From JAABRB01 sp963735025 (GTDB lineage: Bacteria > Pseudomonadota > Gammaproteobacteria > Burkholderiales > SG8-39): a stretch of DNA of 64,000 nt. A program made the position numbers and the translations under genes. The DNA is taken from NCBI GenBank assembly GCA_963735025.1, contig CAVTJG010000007.1, positions 85,843 through 149,842 of the forward strand. The letters are read 5' to 3'. The notes beneath the pieces are model-generated. The model was not told the DNA's origin and did not search any database. It saw only the letters and a program-made list of their open reading frames with translations. Below, in pieces: positions 16,496-25,375 of the stretch. The number at the start of each line of letters is the position of its first letter. Position 1 is the stretch's first letter.

Positions 16496-17473
16496 TCATT
16501 CGGCGACGAATCCCGACGCCTTGATGACCCTGCTCCAGCGCTTCGAATCGGAGGCCAGGATCTCCGCGAGCGCCTGCGGCGTCGTGCCGGTCGGCTCGAT
16601 GCCGAGCCTCGCGAAACGCTCCCTGACTTCGGGCACATGCACTGCTGCGATGACGGCTTCCGATATTTGATCGATTACCGCCTTCGGCGTTCCGGCCGGC
16701 GCGAATAACGCAGTCCACCCACTCGCCACAACCGCCGGATATCCCTGTTCCGCGAATGTCGGCACCTGTGGCAGGAGCGGAGACCGCTCCGCACCCGATG
16801 TCGCGATGATGCGCACCTGCCCGGCACGATCCAGATCGGTGAAGTCGGAGAGCGCCGATATGCCGGCCGCAAGGCGGCCGCTCATCAACTCGGTCTTGAG
16901 CTGCGCGAAACCTCGGTGAGGAATGTGCAGCATCTCGACGCCAGTCGCCGCCACGATCATCGCGCCGATGAAATGCGGCGCCGAGCCTATGCCGGCAGTG
17001 CCGAAGTTCGCCTCGTCCGGATGCGCCTTCGCCCATGCGACGAACTCCGGCACCGTGCGAGCGCGGAGCGTTGACGTTACCGCGAACGCGAATTGATAGG
17101 TGGCGACTTGCGATATCGGCGCGAAATCCTTCACCGGGTCGTAGTCGAGCCGCTTGAAGACGAACGGGGCGATCACGGTCACCGCGATCGGCGTCAGCAG
17201 CAGCGTGGCACCGTCCGGTGCCGCGCTCTTGAGCGCCATCGCCGCGATGCGCCCGGTTCCGCCGACTCGGTTCTCGACGACGAACGGTCGCTTGAGCGTG
17301 CGCGCGAGCTCATCTGCCACCAGCCGCGCGGCAATGTCCGACGTGCCCCCGGGTGAAACGGGGACGATCACCTTGACCGGCCCCTCATAGAGCCCTTGCG
17401 CGACGGCACCGTGGCAGCACATCGCCAAAGCCAATCCGACCAGGCGCCGGGAGATCCGGGATGACATGACCAT
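16496..17473 (-). CDS. Bug/TctC-type periplasmic binding protein
   Basis: About 325 aa. The start is set at ATG 17473 (or 17467), since the frame extending to 17524 uses GTG and adds residues before the signal peptide (ends AVAQG). It has features of the Bug/TctC family: YEGPVKVIVPVSPGGTSDIAAR, VENRVGGTGRIAA, NFGTAGIGSAPHF, PHRGFAQLKTELMSGRL and LPQVPTFAEQGYP. These bind small carboxylates or nicotinate-type ligands and are hugely expanded in Burkholderiales. No TctA/TctB genes are adjacent, so it is a solitary member. It converges on the barrel gene at 15621. Confidence 0.93.
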   Translation of the reverse strand: MVMSSRISRRLVGLALAMCCHGAVAQGLYEGPVKVIVPVSPGGTSDIAARLVADELARTLKRPFVVENRVGGTGRIAAMALKSAAPDGATLLLTPIAVTVIAPFVFKRLDYDPVKDFAPISQVATYQFAFAVTSTLRARTVPEFVAWAKAHPDEANFGTAGIGSAPHFIGAMIVAATGVEMLHIPHRGFAQLKTELMSGRLAAGISALSDFTDLDRAGQVRIIATSGAERSPLLPQVPTFAEQGYPAVVASGWTALFAPAGTPKAVIDQISEAVIAAVHVPEVRERFARLGIEPTGTTPQALAEILASDSKRWSRVIKASGFVAE

Positions 17474-17602
17474 GGGAAGACGGGTTCCAGCAAGGAATTG
17501 AAGGATATATACTCTTTTCCCCACCCCCTCCAGTCAACCCCTCCGTCAACCCCTTATTGCGCGGCCAGCCGGTTACGCCGTCCGAATCGCGGACGTACGA
17601 GC

Positions 17603-20068
17603 GTGCGACTATCTTCCACCGTTTCCGAACCCGCGGATTCCTACGAGCCGCTGCGCTTCGAGCGTCTGCTCGCCGACCTCTCGGCACGCTTCGTCAATAT
17701 ACCGGCCGCCGAGACCGACGCCGCGATTACCGACGCGCTGCGCCAGATCGTGGATGCCCTCGGCACAGATCGCACTCAGCTCACGCACTTCACGGGACGG
17801 GGTGACGAGGCGATAGTCACGCACACGTGGTCCATGCCGGGTGTTCGGCGCGTCCCGCTCGCCGTGCATTCGCACCGGTTTCCCTGGGTGATGAGCCGTA
17901 TTCGAGCAGGTCATGCCGTGGTGGTTCCGCGCGTCGCCGACATGCCTCCCGAGGCTTCAATCGACAAAGCGTCCTTCACCGGGGTCGGCGTGAAATCACA
18001 CCTCTCCGTTCCCACACGTGTCGGCGACCAGATTAACGGTCTGCTCGGCTTCGCCTGCCTGCGAAGCGAGCGCACGTGGCCGGAGAACCTCGTCACACGG
18101 GCCGGCGTGCTAGCCACCGTCTTCGCGAACGCGCTCGCGCACAAGCGCGCCCAGGAGGGGCTCAACGCGGCGATCGCGTTCGAGCGACTCGCGTCGGACG
18201 TCCTTGCCACCCTGCTCACGGCCCCCCGCGCGGAACAGGATCGCGTGATCGAAGCGGGCCTGCGTGACATGGCGCGCATCCTTGGTGCGGAGCGCGCGAC
18301 CCTGTGGCGGCGCAACGGAGACCGGCGCGAGTTCACCAAGACGCACCGGTGGCTCGCCGATGGCACGCCGCCGCCGGACGTTACGACGGGGGCGGCGGTG
18401 ATTCCCTGGATCAGCGCGCAACTCTGCAGTGGATCCGTCGTCCGTTTTGCGCGCCACGCGGACCTTCCAGCGGAAGCATCCGCAGACCTGGCGTGGCTGC
18501 GCTCGCTCCACATCCGCGCCGCGGTGATGGTGCCGCTCACGGTTTCCAGCGCGGTGGTGGGCGCGCTCTCGTTCGGCACTCTGCGAGAGGATCGCGATTG
18601 GCCCGACGAACTGGTACCACGCGTGCAGCTGCTCGGCGAGGTGTTCGCCAGCGTGTTCGCGCGCCAGGAAGCGGAACGCCGCGAGCAGGAAGCGCAGGCA
18701 CAGGCGGCCCATGCCGCCCGAGTCGGCACGATGGGGGTCTTTGCGGCATCGCTGGTGCACGAGCTGACCCAGCCGCTCGCTGCCAGCCTGGCGAATGCGG
18801 AAATCGCGGCGGAGCTTCTCGATACGCGGTCGCCGGACGTGGACGAGCTGCGCGCGACGATTGCGGACATCGTCGCCGACGACCGGCGCGCGGGCGAGCT
18901 GATCCAGCAGCTGCGCCGATTCCTGCGCCGGGGCGAGGTGCAGCGAGCCCCGCTCGATCTGCGCGAGCTCGTCAACGCTGTCTTGCGCCTCCTTGCGAAC
19001 GAGGCAACCGGGAAGGGAATCGAGATCACGCTCGATCTCCCGGATTCGCTCCCCGCGTTCACGGGCGACCGTGTGCAGATGGAGCAGGTGCTGTTGAATC
19101 TTCTGCTGAACAGCTGCGACGCAGTATCAGGAAACGAACCCGGTGCGCGCCAGATCACGATGCGCGCCAGTCAATCCGATGCGCGCATCTGCATCGAGGT
19201 CACCGACGCCGGGCGTGGAATGGACGATCCGACCCTGGCAAGCATCTTTCAGCCTTTCTTCACCACCAAACCCGGCGGCATGGGACTCGGGCTCTCGATC
19301 AGCCGAACGATCATCGCCGCGCACGGCGGGACCCTGTCGGCACGATCGGCGCCCGGCGTTGGCACCACCTTTCGGATCGAGCTTCCCGCGCAGCAGGTGG
19401 AGCAGGTCCCGTCGGTTCCACGGATGACGGTTGCACGTCCCACGACGGGCACAGTCTTCGTGATCGACGACGAACCCTCGATGCGCCGCGCCATCGAACG
19501 GCAGCTGCAGCGGGAGGGCTTCGCGGTCGAGGCGTTCGAGTCGGCGCAGGATTTCCTCGAGCGGGCCCCCGAGGCCGATGTCGCCTGCATCGTGAGCGAC
19601 ATTCGCATGCCCGGGTTGAGCGGGCTCGATCTGCAAGCCTCGCTCGCGCAGGCCCGGCGCGCGCTGCCGATCGTCTTCATCAGCGGGCACGGCGATATTC
19701 AGACCACGGTGCACGCGATGAAAGCGGGCGCGGTCAGCTTCCTGGCGAAGCCGTTCACCAAGCGCGAGCTGCTCGCGGCGGTACGGGAGGGTCTTGCGCG
19801 GAGCCACTCGCTTGCCGCGGAACGCGCCCAGGATGCCGACCTCAACGCACGCTACGAGTCCCTGACGCCGCGCGAGCGGGAAGTGTTCGCGCTCGTGGCC
19901 GCGGGACTGCTCAACAAGCTCATCGCCGATCGGCTCGGCGCTGCCGAGTCGACCGTCAAGATCCATCGCGGCCGTGTTATGGAGAAGATGTGCGCCACGT
20001 CCGCGGCCGACCTCGTCAGGATGGCCGAGCGCCTCGCACTGTCCACGCCCGAGTCGGCCTCGCGCTGA
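17603..20068 (+). CDS. Fused sensor kinase/response regulator: GAF-GAF-HisKA-HATPase-REC-LuxR HTH
   Basis: 821 aa from GTG 17603; the frame is open back to TTG 17498, but those residues look non-coding. Order: two GAF domains (about 18-175 and 190-355), histidine kinase with phospho-His386 (LVHELTQPLAASLANAE), ATPase N box LLNLLLNSCDAV and G boxes DAGRGM/GMGLGLS, FixJ-like receiver with Asp666 (VSDIRMPGLSG) and KPF, and a LuxR-type helix-turn-helix from 754 (LTPREREVFALVAAG). No transmembrane segment, so it senses cytosolic signals. Kinase, receiver and DNA-binding output in one chain is unusual; FixL and FixJ are normally separate. It is the best candidate in the window for the factor acting at the GTCGTATT dyads. 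Confidence 0.92.
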   Translation: MRLSSTVSEPADSYEPLRFERLLADLSARFVNIPAAETDAAITDALRQIVDALGTDRTQLTHFTGRGDEAIVTHTWSMPGVRRVPLAVHSHRFPWVMSRIRAGHAVVVPRVADMPPEASIDKASFTGVGVKSHLSVPTRVGDQINGLLGFACLRSERTWPENLVTRAGVLATVFANALAHKRAQEGLNAAIAFERLASDVLATLLTAPRAEQDRVIEAGLRDMARILGAERATLWRRNGDRREFTKTHRWLADGTPPPDVTTGAAVIPWISAQLCSGSVVRFARHADLPAEASADLAWLRSLHIRAAVMVPLTVSSAVVGALSFGTLREDRDWPDELVPRVQLLGEVFASVFARQEAERREQEAQAQAAHAARVGTMGVFAASLVHELTQPLAASLANAEIAAELLDTRSPDVDELRATIADIVADDRRAGELIQQLRRFLRRGEVQRAPLDLRELVNAVLRLLANEATGKGIEITLDLPDSLPAFTGDRVQMEQVLLNLLLNSCDAVSGNEPGARQITMRASQSDARICIEVTDAGRGMDDPTLASIFQPFFTTKPGGMGLGLSISRTIIAAHGGTLSARSAPGVGTTFRIELPAQQVEQVPSVPRMTVARPTTGTVFVIDDEPSMRRAIERQLQREGFAVEAFESAQDFLERAPEADVACIVSDIRMPGLSGLDLQASLAQARRALPIVFISGHGDIQTTVHAMKAGAVSFLAKPFTKRELLAAVREGLARSHSLAAERAQDADLNARYESLTPREREVFALVAAGLLNKLIADRLGAAESTVKIHRGRVMEKMCATSAADLVRMAERLALSTPESASR

Positions 20069-20104
20069 CTCGACCTTGTGCGCGCCCTCGATCGTAAGAC
20101 CATC

Positions 20105-20141
20105 GTCGTATATCTCCCCCTGCGGATTGCGGCGAATACTC
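20105..20141 (+). promoter_or_regulatory. GTCGTAT-type promoter dyad (N21 variant)
   Basis: GTCGTATA (20105-20112) and GAATACTC (20134-20141), spaced 21 instead of 20 bp, preceded by ACCATC. The site ends 43 bp before the Cys-rich protein start and only 37 bp after the stop of the fused kinase/LuxR gene. Confidence 0.55.
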
Positions 20142-20184
20142 CGATCCGGGGGATCCTTCTGACTGAAACCCGGGAGAGGACGAC

Positions 20185-20574
20185 ATGACACGGGAGCAAT
20201 CCGTAATCGGACGCATCCTCGCGGGCGCGGTGGTCGGTCTTGGCGTCGCGCTCGGCGGAAGCGCGCTCGCCCAGACGCCGAGCTGCAAGGCAGATCTTGC
20301 CAAGTTCTGTCCCGATGCGAAGCCCGGCGGCGGTCAGGTTGCCGCGTGCCTGAAGAAGAACGCCGCCCAGCTTTCGGCGCCCTGCAAACAGCGCGTGGGG
20401 CAGATGAAACAGATCCTCAAGGAAGTGAACAAGGCTTGCGAGGAGGACATCCACTTCCTGTGCGAGGGCATCCAGCCGGGTGGCGGCCGTATCGCCGCAT
20501 GCCTCAAGCAGAGCGCGTCGGAAGTCTCGGCCGGTTGCAAGGCGCGGATCACCGAAGCGAAGCAGCAGAAGTAA
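20185..20574 (+). CDS. Cysteine-rich repeat exported protein
   Basis: 129 aa. The signal peptide ends SALAQ. The mature protein has two tandem Cys-rich repeats of the Golgi-apparatus-protein-1 (GLG1) type: C-x2-DLAKFCPDAKPGGGQVAACLKKN...C and C-x2-DIHFLCEGIQPGGGRIAACLKQS...C, four Cys each, about 55 residues apart. Such bacterial proteins are small, periplasmic and of unknown role, perhaps binding metals or stabilised by disulfides. It is the first gene after the fused regulator and has its own copy of the promoter dyad. Confidence 0.88.
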   Translation: MTREQSVIGRILAGAVVGLGVALGGSALAQTPSCKADLAKFCPDAKPGGGQVAACLKKNAAQLSAPCKQRVGQMKQILKEVNKACEEDIHFLCEGIQPGGGRIAACLKQSASEVSAGCKARITEAKQQK

Positions 20575-20603
20575 AGATACCATTTGGGGCGGCGGGAGGA
20601 CTG

Positions 20604-21530
20604 ATGAGCCTCGCAGCTGGTATTCGCGCGACGATCTATCTCGCTGCGGCGCTTTTTCTCGGGGCCGCGTCCAGCGCGCGCGCACAGGACATGGAGCCGC
20701 GCTCCTACTCCAACGCGCCGATAGGCTTGAATTTCCTGGTCGCCGGCTACGTGTACACGCAGGGCGGCGCGGCGTTCGACAGCTCCCTGCCGATCACCAG
20801 TCCCCAGCTCACGACCAACAGCGCAGTCCTCGCCTATGCGCGGGTGCTCGATTTCTGGGGCCAGTCGGCCAAGCTCAGTGTCATCGTCCCGTACGGCGGC
20901 CTGACCGGGACGGCGGAGTTCGCGGGTCGACCCCAGACGCGCGACGTTTCGGGCTTTGCCGATCCGGCGTTCAAGCTGTCGGTCAATCTCTACGGCGCCC
21001 CTTCGCTTTCGTTGAAGGAGTTTGCAAGCTACGAGCAGGACCTGATCGTCGGTGCGAGCCTGCGGGTGACCGCGCCGCTCGGCCAGTACGACGACAACAA
21101 GGCGGTCAACATCGGCACCAACCGCTGGTCCTTCAAGTCCGAGATTGGCGTTTCCAAGGCGCTGGGCCCTTGGATACTCGAGACCACTGCGGCGGTCACC
21201 CTGTTTACCGACAACACGAACTTCTTCCACGGCAACACCATCTCGCAGGCGCCGCTCTACTCGTTCGAAGGGCATGCGATCTACAGCTTCACGCGGGGAA
21301 TCTGGGGATCGCTCGACGCCACCTATTTCACCGGTGGCCGCACGACGTTCAATGGCGTGCTGCGCGAGGACCTGCAGCAGAACTGGCGCTTCGGCGGGAC
21401 CCTCGCCTTTCCCTTGAGCCTCCACAACTCAATCAAGCTCTACGCCAGCAGCGGCGTGTCGGCGCGCACTGGCAACGACTTCGATCTGATCGGCATCGCG
21501 TGGCAGTATCGCTGGGGCGCGGGGCTCTGA
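20604..21530 (+). CDS. Outer-membrane beta-barrel, phenol-MetA-degradation-like family
   Basis: 308 aa. ATG 20604 has GGGAGGA 4-10 nt upstream and a signal peptide ending ARAQ. It contains RSYSNAPIGLNFLVAGYVY, a VLAYARVLDFWGQSAKLSVIVPYG segment, SLRVTAPLGQYD, NIGTNRWSFKSEIGVSKALG and FTGGRTTFNGV, matching the PF13557 (phenol MetA degradation) barrel family. The start is 29 bp after the Cys-rich gene, so both are probably transcribed from the 20105 dyad. The family is often found in aromatic-degradation loci but the transported compound is not known. Confidence 0.87.
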   Translation: MSLAAGIRATIYLAAALFLGAASSARAQDMEPRSYSNAPIGLNFLVAGYVYTQGGAAFDSSLPITSPQLTTNSAVLAYARVLDFWGQSAKLSVIVPYGGLTGTAEFAGRPQTRDVSGFADPAFKLSVNLYGAPSLSLKEFASYEQDLIVGASLRVTAPLGQYDDNKAVNIGTNRWSFKSEIGVSKALGPWILETTAAVTLFTDNTNFFHGNTISQAPLYSFEGHAIYSFTRGIWGSLDATYFTGGRTTFNGVLREDLQQNWRFGGTLAFPLSLHNSIKLYASSGVSARTGNDFDLIGIAWQYRWGAGL

Positions 21531-21579
21531 TGCCAAGCGGCTATACTCCGGTCCGCCAATGATTTTGAGGGAGGCAGTC

Positions 21580-22158
21580 ATGAAATGGAATTTGCTCCAG
21601 CTTCTGGCCAGCCTGTTCCTGGTGACTAGTGTCGCGTCGGCGCACGCCAGGGAATGCAAGGGCGTCACCTTTCCCGATCAGATGCAGGCCGAAGGCACGA
21701 TGCTCAAGCTGAACGGCCTCGGCCTGCGGCAGGCGACGATGTTCAAGGTCAACGTCTACGTCGCCGCACTTTATGTCGCGCAGACATCGACCGACGCGTC
21801 GGCCATCCTGAAACCGAACACCCCCTTCCAGCTCGTCCTGCAATTCGTGCGCGACGTGGGACGCTCCGACCTGGTCAAAGGGTGGAACGAAGGGTTCGAG
21901 AACAATGCCAAGAGCCTGATCCCGGCGCTCAAGGACCGTATCGAAGCGTTTGAGGCGCTGATGACGGATGTAAAGACCGGCGAGCAGCTGCGCTTCGTCC
22001 ACAAGCCGGGCGCGGGCACGCAGGTGTCTGTGAAGGGCGCCGTGAAGGGGACGATCGCGGGCGACGACTTTGCGCACGCCCTGCTCTCCATCTGGCTGGG
22101 CCCGAATCCGCCGAACGACGACCTGAAGGCCGGACTGCTGGGAGGCGCTTGCGGATGA
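21580..22158 (+). CDS. Chalcone isomerase-like exported protein
   Basis: 192 aa. ATG 21580 follows GAGGGAGGC; the longer frame from 21559 adds seven residues only. The signal peptide ends AHAR. The domain matches chalcone-isomerase-like proteins (PF16036 type): FPDQMQAEGTMLKLNGLGLR, MFKVNVYVAALYV, then LVLQFVRDVGRSDLVKGWNEGF and FAHALLSIWLGPNPPNDDLKAGLLGG. Bacterial members are periplasmic, probably bind fatty acids or other lipids, and are not true chalcone isomerases. A -10-like TATACT lies at 21542. Confidence 0.9.
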   Translation: MKWNLLQLLASLFLVTSVASAHARECKGVTFPDQMQAEGTMLKLNGLGLRQATMFKVNVYVAALYVAQTSTDASAILKPNTPFQLVLQFVRDVGRSDLVKGWNEGFENNAKSLIPALKDRIEAFEALMTDVKTGEQLRFVHKPGAGTQVSVKGAVKGTIAGDDFAHALLSIWLGPNPPNDDLKAGLLGGACG

Positions 22159-22223
22159 GGTACGCGGCGGCGCGCAGGGACAACGCGAAAGCTGCGAGAG
22201 CCGGTCGAGGACCAGGAGAAGGT

Positions 22224-23660
22224 ATGCGCCTATCGTCAGTCATAGCAGGAATTCTCGTGGCGGCAGCGCTCGCCGGCTGCGCCACCCGGCCGGTCAACGA
22301 GCCTATCACCCATGTCGATCTCAAGGCCGGGTACCGTCCGAATCTCCTGATCCCGAAGCGCAAGGACAACGAGCTCAGCACGCTGTTCGTGGTGTCCTTC
22401 TCGGGCGGCGGCACGCGGGCCGCCGCGTTCGCGTACGGCGTCCTCGAGGAACTGCGCCGAACCGAGATCGTCGTCGACGGCAAGCATCGCCGGATGATCG
22501 ACGAGGTCGACCTGATAACGGGCGTGTCGGGAGGCAGCTTCACCGCGCTCGCCTACGCGCTCTACGGCGACCGCCTGTTCGAGGAGTACGAGCAGCGCTT
22601 CCTCAAGCGCGACGTGCAGGGTGAGCTGGTGTCGCGCTCGCTGAATCCGTTCAACTGGTGGAAGTTCATCGGCGGGACCGCCGGGCGCTCGGAACTCGCC
22701 GCCGAGCTCTACGACGAGATCCTGTTCGACGGCGCGACCTACGCCGATCTCCTCAAAAAGGGCGGTCCGGTCGCGGTCGCGACCGGAACCGACATTACGA
22801 CCGGATCGCGGTTCGCCTTCTTCCAGAACGATTTCGACATGATCTGCTCGAACCTGAACACGGTGCATCTCGCGCGCGCGGCAGCGACTTCGTCCGCCGT
22901 CCCCGTCGTGCTTTCGGCGGTGACTTACAACAACTACGGCGGGACCTGCGGCTACCAGTACCCGCCCTGGGTGGCCGACGTCGCCAAGACCGAAGGCCGC
23001 GCCCGGCCCTCGGCGCGCGCGTTTCAGCGCTACATTGAGATGGAGACCTTTCAGGACGGCAAGGACCGCCCATACCTCCACCTCGTCGACGGCGGGGTGT
23101 CGGACAACATCGGAGTCCGCGGCATCATCGAGACGCTCGAGGAGCTCGGCGCGAGCGCGAAGTACCGCGGCGAGGTCGGCTTCGGCGTCGTGAAGCGCAT
23201 CGTCCTGCTGGTCGTCAACTCGCAAGCCACTCCGAGCAGCGACTGGGACCGCGAGGAATCGCCGCCCGGCATGATCGCCCAGCTGCTGCAGTCAACGGGC
23301 GTGCCGATCGATCGCTACTCCTACGAGACGGTGGAAACGCTGAAGGATCGCGCCGCAATCATCGAATGGCGGCGCGAGCTGCTGGTCGCGCGCCTGCGCT
23401 TGGCCGGCGCGACCGAGGCACAGGCCGAGGCGCGCGTACCGAAGGTCACGCTGCAGGTGGTCGATGTCGCTTTCGAGGCGATCCGTGATCCGAAGGAGCG
23501 CGCCTATTTCAAGAACCTGCCCACGAGCTTCGTGCTTCCGCCCGAGGACATCGACAAGCTGCGCGATGTCGCGGGCCAGCTGATGCGCCAGTCGCCCGAT
23601 TACCAGGCGGTCGTGCGCGAATTTGGCGGTACGCCTGGAAAGCCGCTCGCCCCGCAATAA
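22224..23660 (+). CDS. Patatin-like phospholipase lipoprotein
   Basis: 478 aa from ATG 22224 (AGGAGAAGG upstream), which gives a lipoprotein signal with lipobox LAGC; the upstream frame from 22149 overlaps the previous gene. Patatin motifs are complete: oxyanion SGGGTRAAAFAYGVL (about residue 60), nucleophile in GVSGGS (Ser102), and DGGVSDNIG (Asp289), forming the Ser-Asp dyad. This is a membrane-anchored lipid acyl hydrolase, probably facing the periplasm. Placement beside a chalcone isomerase-like lipid binder and the pqi phospholipid-transport genes suggests a role in envelope lipids. Confidence 0.92.
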   Translation: MRLSSVIAGILVAAALAGCATRPVNEPITHVDLKAGYRPNLLIPKRKDNELSTLFVVSFSGGGTRAAAFAYGVLEELRRTEIVVDGKHRRMIDEVDLITGVSGGSFTALAYALYGDRLFEEYEQRFLKRDVQGELVSRSLNPFNWWKFIGGTAGRSELAAELYDEILFDGATYADLLKKGGPVAVATGTDITTGSRFAFFQNDFDMICSNLNTVHLARAAATSSAVPVVLSAVTYNNYGGTCGYQYPPWVADVAKTEGRARPSARAFQRYIEMETFQDGKDRPYLHLVDGGVSDNIGVRGIIETLEELGASAKYRGEVGFGVVKRIVLLVVNSQATPSSDWDREESPPGMIAQLLQSTGVPIDRYSYETVETLKDRAAIIEWRRELLVARLRLAGATEAQAEARVPKVTLQVVDVAFEAIRDPKERAYFKNLPTSFVLPPEDIDKLRDVAGQLMRQSPDYQAVVREFGGTPGKPLAPQ

Positions 23661-23741
23661 TCCGGTTCCGGATCCTGCGCTCTGCCCGCATCGGCCGAGC
23701 CGCGCCGCGAACGACGCGAGCGCTTCCCCTGTAACACCAAG

Positions 23742-23777
23742 GTCGTATTCCCCGCACTGGACGAGCGGCGAATACTC
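23742..23777 (+). promoter_or_regulatory. GTCGTATT-N20-GAATACTC promoter dyad
   Basis: Exact consensus in both halves (23742-23749 and 23770-23777), 20 bp apart. The left flank GTAACACCAAG (23731-23741) is identical to that of the site at 41596, a 19-base identity including the half site. It ends 71 bp before the glycine-zipper gene. Confidence 0.65.
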
Positions 23778-23848
23778 GCGCGGTGCATGCAACCGCATGC
23801 AACCAGATTCAGGGAGCTACGCGTGCAGATCGCGGACGGCAATTCAGC

Positions 23849-24322
23849 ATGTGCACGCGCAAATTGAGGGCGATTGCAGGTGGCGCAGCGCTTTGCGCCG
23901 CGCTCGGGGCGTGGGCGCAGCAGCCGATCGTTTACCCCGCGAAAGGCCAGAGCGCCGCCCAGCAGAGCCGCGACGAAGGCGAATGTTCCGCCTGGGCCAA
24001 GCAGCGGACCGGCGTCGATCCGGTGGCCCTTGCGGCGACGCCGCCCCCGGTACAGACCGGACCGGCGGTCGGCGGAGGTCAGCGGGTAGTCGGTGCCGCA
24101 GGCGGCGCCCTCGGCGGGCTCGCGATCGGCGCGATTGCCGGCAACGCGGGAAAGGGGGCGGCCATCGGCGCGGTCGTCGGCACGCTGGCGGGCGGTCGCC
24201 AGGCGCGGCAATCACAGACGGCCCAGAACCAGCAGGCAGCGAGCGCCCGGCAGCAGTCGCTCAACACCTTCAACCGCGCATTCTCCGCGTGCCTGGAAGG
24301 CCGCGGCTACACGAGCAAGTGA
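23849..24322 (+). CDS. Exported glycine-zipper protein
   Basis: 157 aa from ATG 23849, which gives a clean signal peptide (ending GAWAQQ); the frame is open to 23783, nearly at the promoter dyad. Cys in ECSAWAKQRTGVDP and the late FSACLEGRGYTSK tail match a recognised family of small proteobacterial proteins with a central glycine-zipper hairpin, here GGLAIGAIAGNAGKGAAIG. These resemble Rickettsia 17-kDa antigen/SlyB-like domains, membrane-associated and linked to envelope integrity. The Shine-Dalgarno is weak. Confidence 0.82.
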   Translation: MCTRKLRAIAGGAALCAALGAWAQQPIVYPAKGQSAAQQSRDEGECSAWAKQRTGVDPVALAATPPPVQTGPAVGGGQRVVGAAGGALGGLAIGAIAGNAGKGAAIGAVVGTLAGGRQARQSQTAQNQQAASARQQSLNTFNRAFSACLEGRGYTSK

Positions 24323-24329
24323 CGCCGTC

Positions 24330-24725
24330 ATGATGAAGCTCATTCGCGTCACCCTCACCGCGGCCGCCATCACGATGGCGTCGCTCGCCTCCGCCGCTGA
24401 CTTCGACGGCTCGAAGACGCTCATCTGTGCGACGCACTCAGCAATGGAATGCTCGCCGGGCCTGCCCTGCTATCACGGCGCCCCACTCGTCATGGGCGCA
24501 CCCGCCTTCCTGCGCATCGACTTTGCCGGAAAGGTGGTCGTCGGGCCCGAGCGCACCTCGCCGATCGTCACGATGGAGAAGAGCGAGGAGCAGCTGCTGC
24601 TCCAGGGAACCGAGCTCGGGTTCGCCTGGGCGATCGCGCTCGACCAGGCGAGCGGGCAAATCGTCGCGACCGCCGCCGACCGCGACGGCGCGTTCGTCAT
24701 GCACGGCGCTTGCACACCGCTGTGA
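24330..24725 (+). CDS. Small exported protein of unknown function
   Basis: 131 aa. Starts at ATG 24330 or 24333; signal peptide ends SLASAAD. The mature part holds Cys-rich segments (LICATHSAMECSPGLPCYHG) and a late HGACTPL. It begins 8 bp after the glycine-zipper gene and its stop overlaps the start of the next gene (TGATG), so it is translationally coupled into the pqi operon. I recognise no family; the order suggests an accessory of the Pqi system or a rider in the same envelope-stress transcript. Confidence 0.72.
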   Translation: MMKLIRVTLTAAAITMASLASAADFDGSKTLICATHSAMECSPGLPCYHGAPLVMGAPAFLRIDFAGKVVVGPERTSPIVTMEKSEEQLLLQGTELGFAWAIALDQASGQIVATAADRDGAFVMHGACTPL

Positions 24726-25375
24726 TGATGGAAACCATCGCCTGCCCCGACTGTGATCTTTTGCAGGATATTCCGTCGCTCGACCACGGAGACCGGGCGC
24801 GTTGCGCCCGTTGCAGCCAGATTCTCGCCACCGCACCGCACGATCCGATCGATCGTCCGCTCGCACTCACGCTCACGGCTGCGATTGCCTTCGTGGTCGC
24901 CAACACGGCGCCGTTGATGGGCCTGTCGGCGGTCGGCCGCAGCGCGAGCACGACCATCATCGGTGGAACGCTGAAGATGTGGGAACTGGGCGAACCGATA
25001 ACTGCGACGATCGTGGCGTTCTGTGCCGTGATCGCCCCGGCGCTCTACATCCTGTTCATGCTGATCGTCCTGCTGGCTGCGCGCAGATCGCCCGCACCGC
25101 ACTGGGTCGGGGAGATGCTGCGCTGGGCGCAATCCATGCAGCCCTGGTCGATGTACGAGGTGATGATGCTGGGCATCCTTGTAGCATTGATCAAGATCGC
25201 CGAGCTGGCAACGGTAGACCCGGGCGTGGGGATGTTTGCGGTCGGCGCCCTGATGGCGCTCTTTCCCGCGATCACGGTCACTTTCGACCCGCGCGAGGTG
25301 TGGAGGCGGGTCGAATGGGCTGGCGGCGACGTGCCGTCTTCGATTGCGGTCACTCGCGCGGAGGGTGCGCAATGA
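24725..25375 (+). CDS. pqiA: PqiA-type inner-membrane protein, first half
   Basis: 216 aa. One zinc-ribbon (CPDC and CARC) followed by about four transmembrane segments and the PqiA signature (ANTAPLMGLSAVG, LKMWELGEPITA). E. coli PqiA carries two such halves in one chain of about 417 aa; here they are two genes that overlap by 4 bp (ATGA). PqiA is the inner-membrane partner of the MCE protein PqiB in phospholipid transport between membranes. It is coupled to both neighbours. Confidence 0.92.
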   Translation: MMETIACPDCDLLQDIPSLDHGDRARCARCSQILATAPHDPIDRPLALTLTAAIAFVVANTAPLMGLSAVGRSASTTIIGGTLKMWELGEPITATIVAFCAVIAPALYILFMLIVLLAARRSPAPHWVGEMLRWAQSMQPWSMYEVMMLGILVALIKIAELATVDPGVGMFAVGALMALFPAITVTFDPREVWRRVEWAGGDVPSSIAVTRAEGAQ

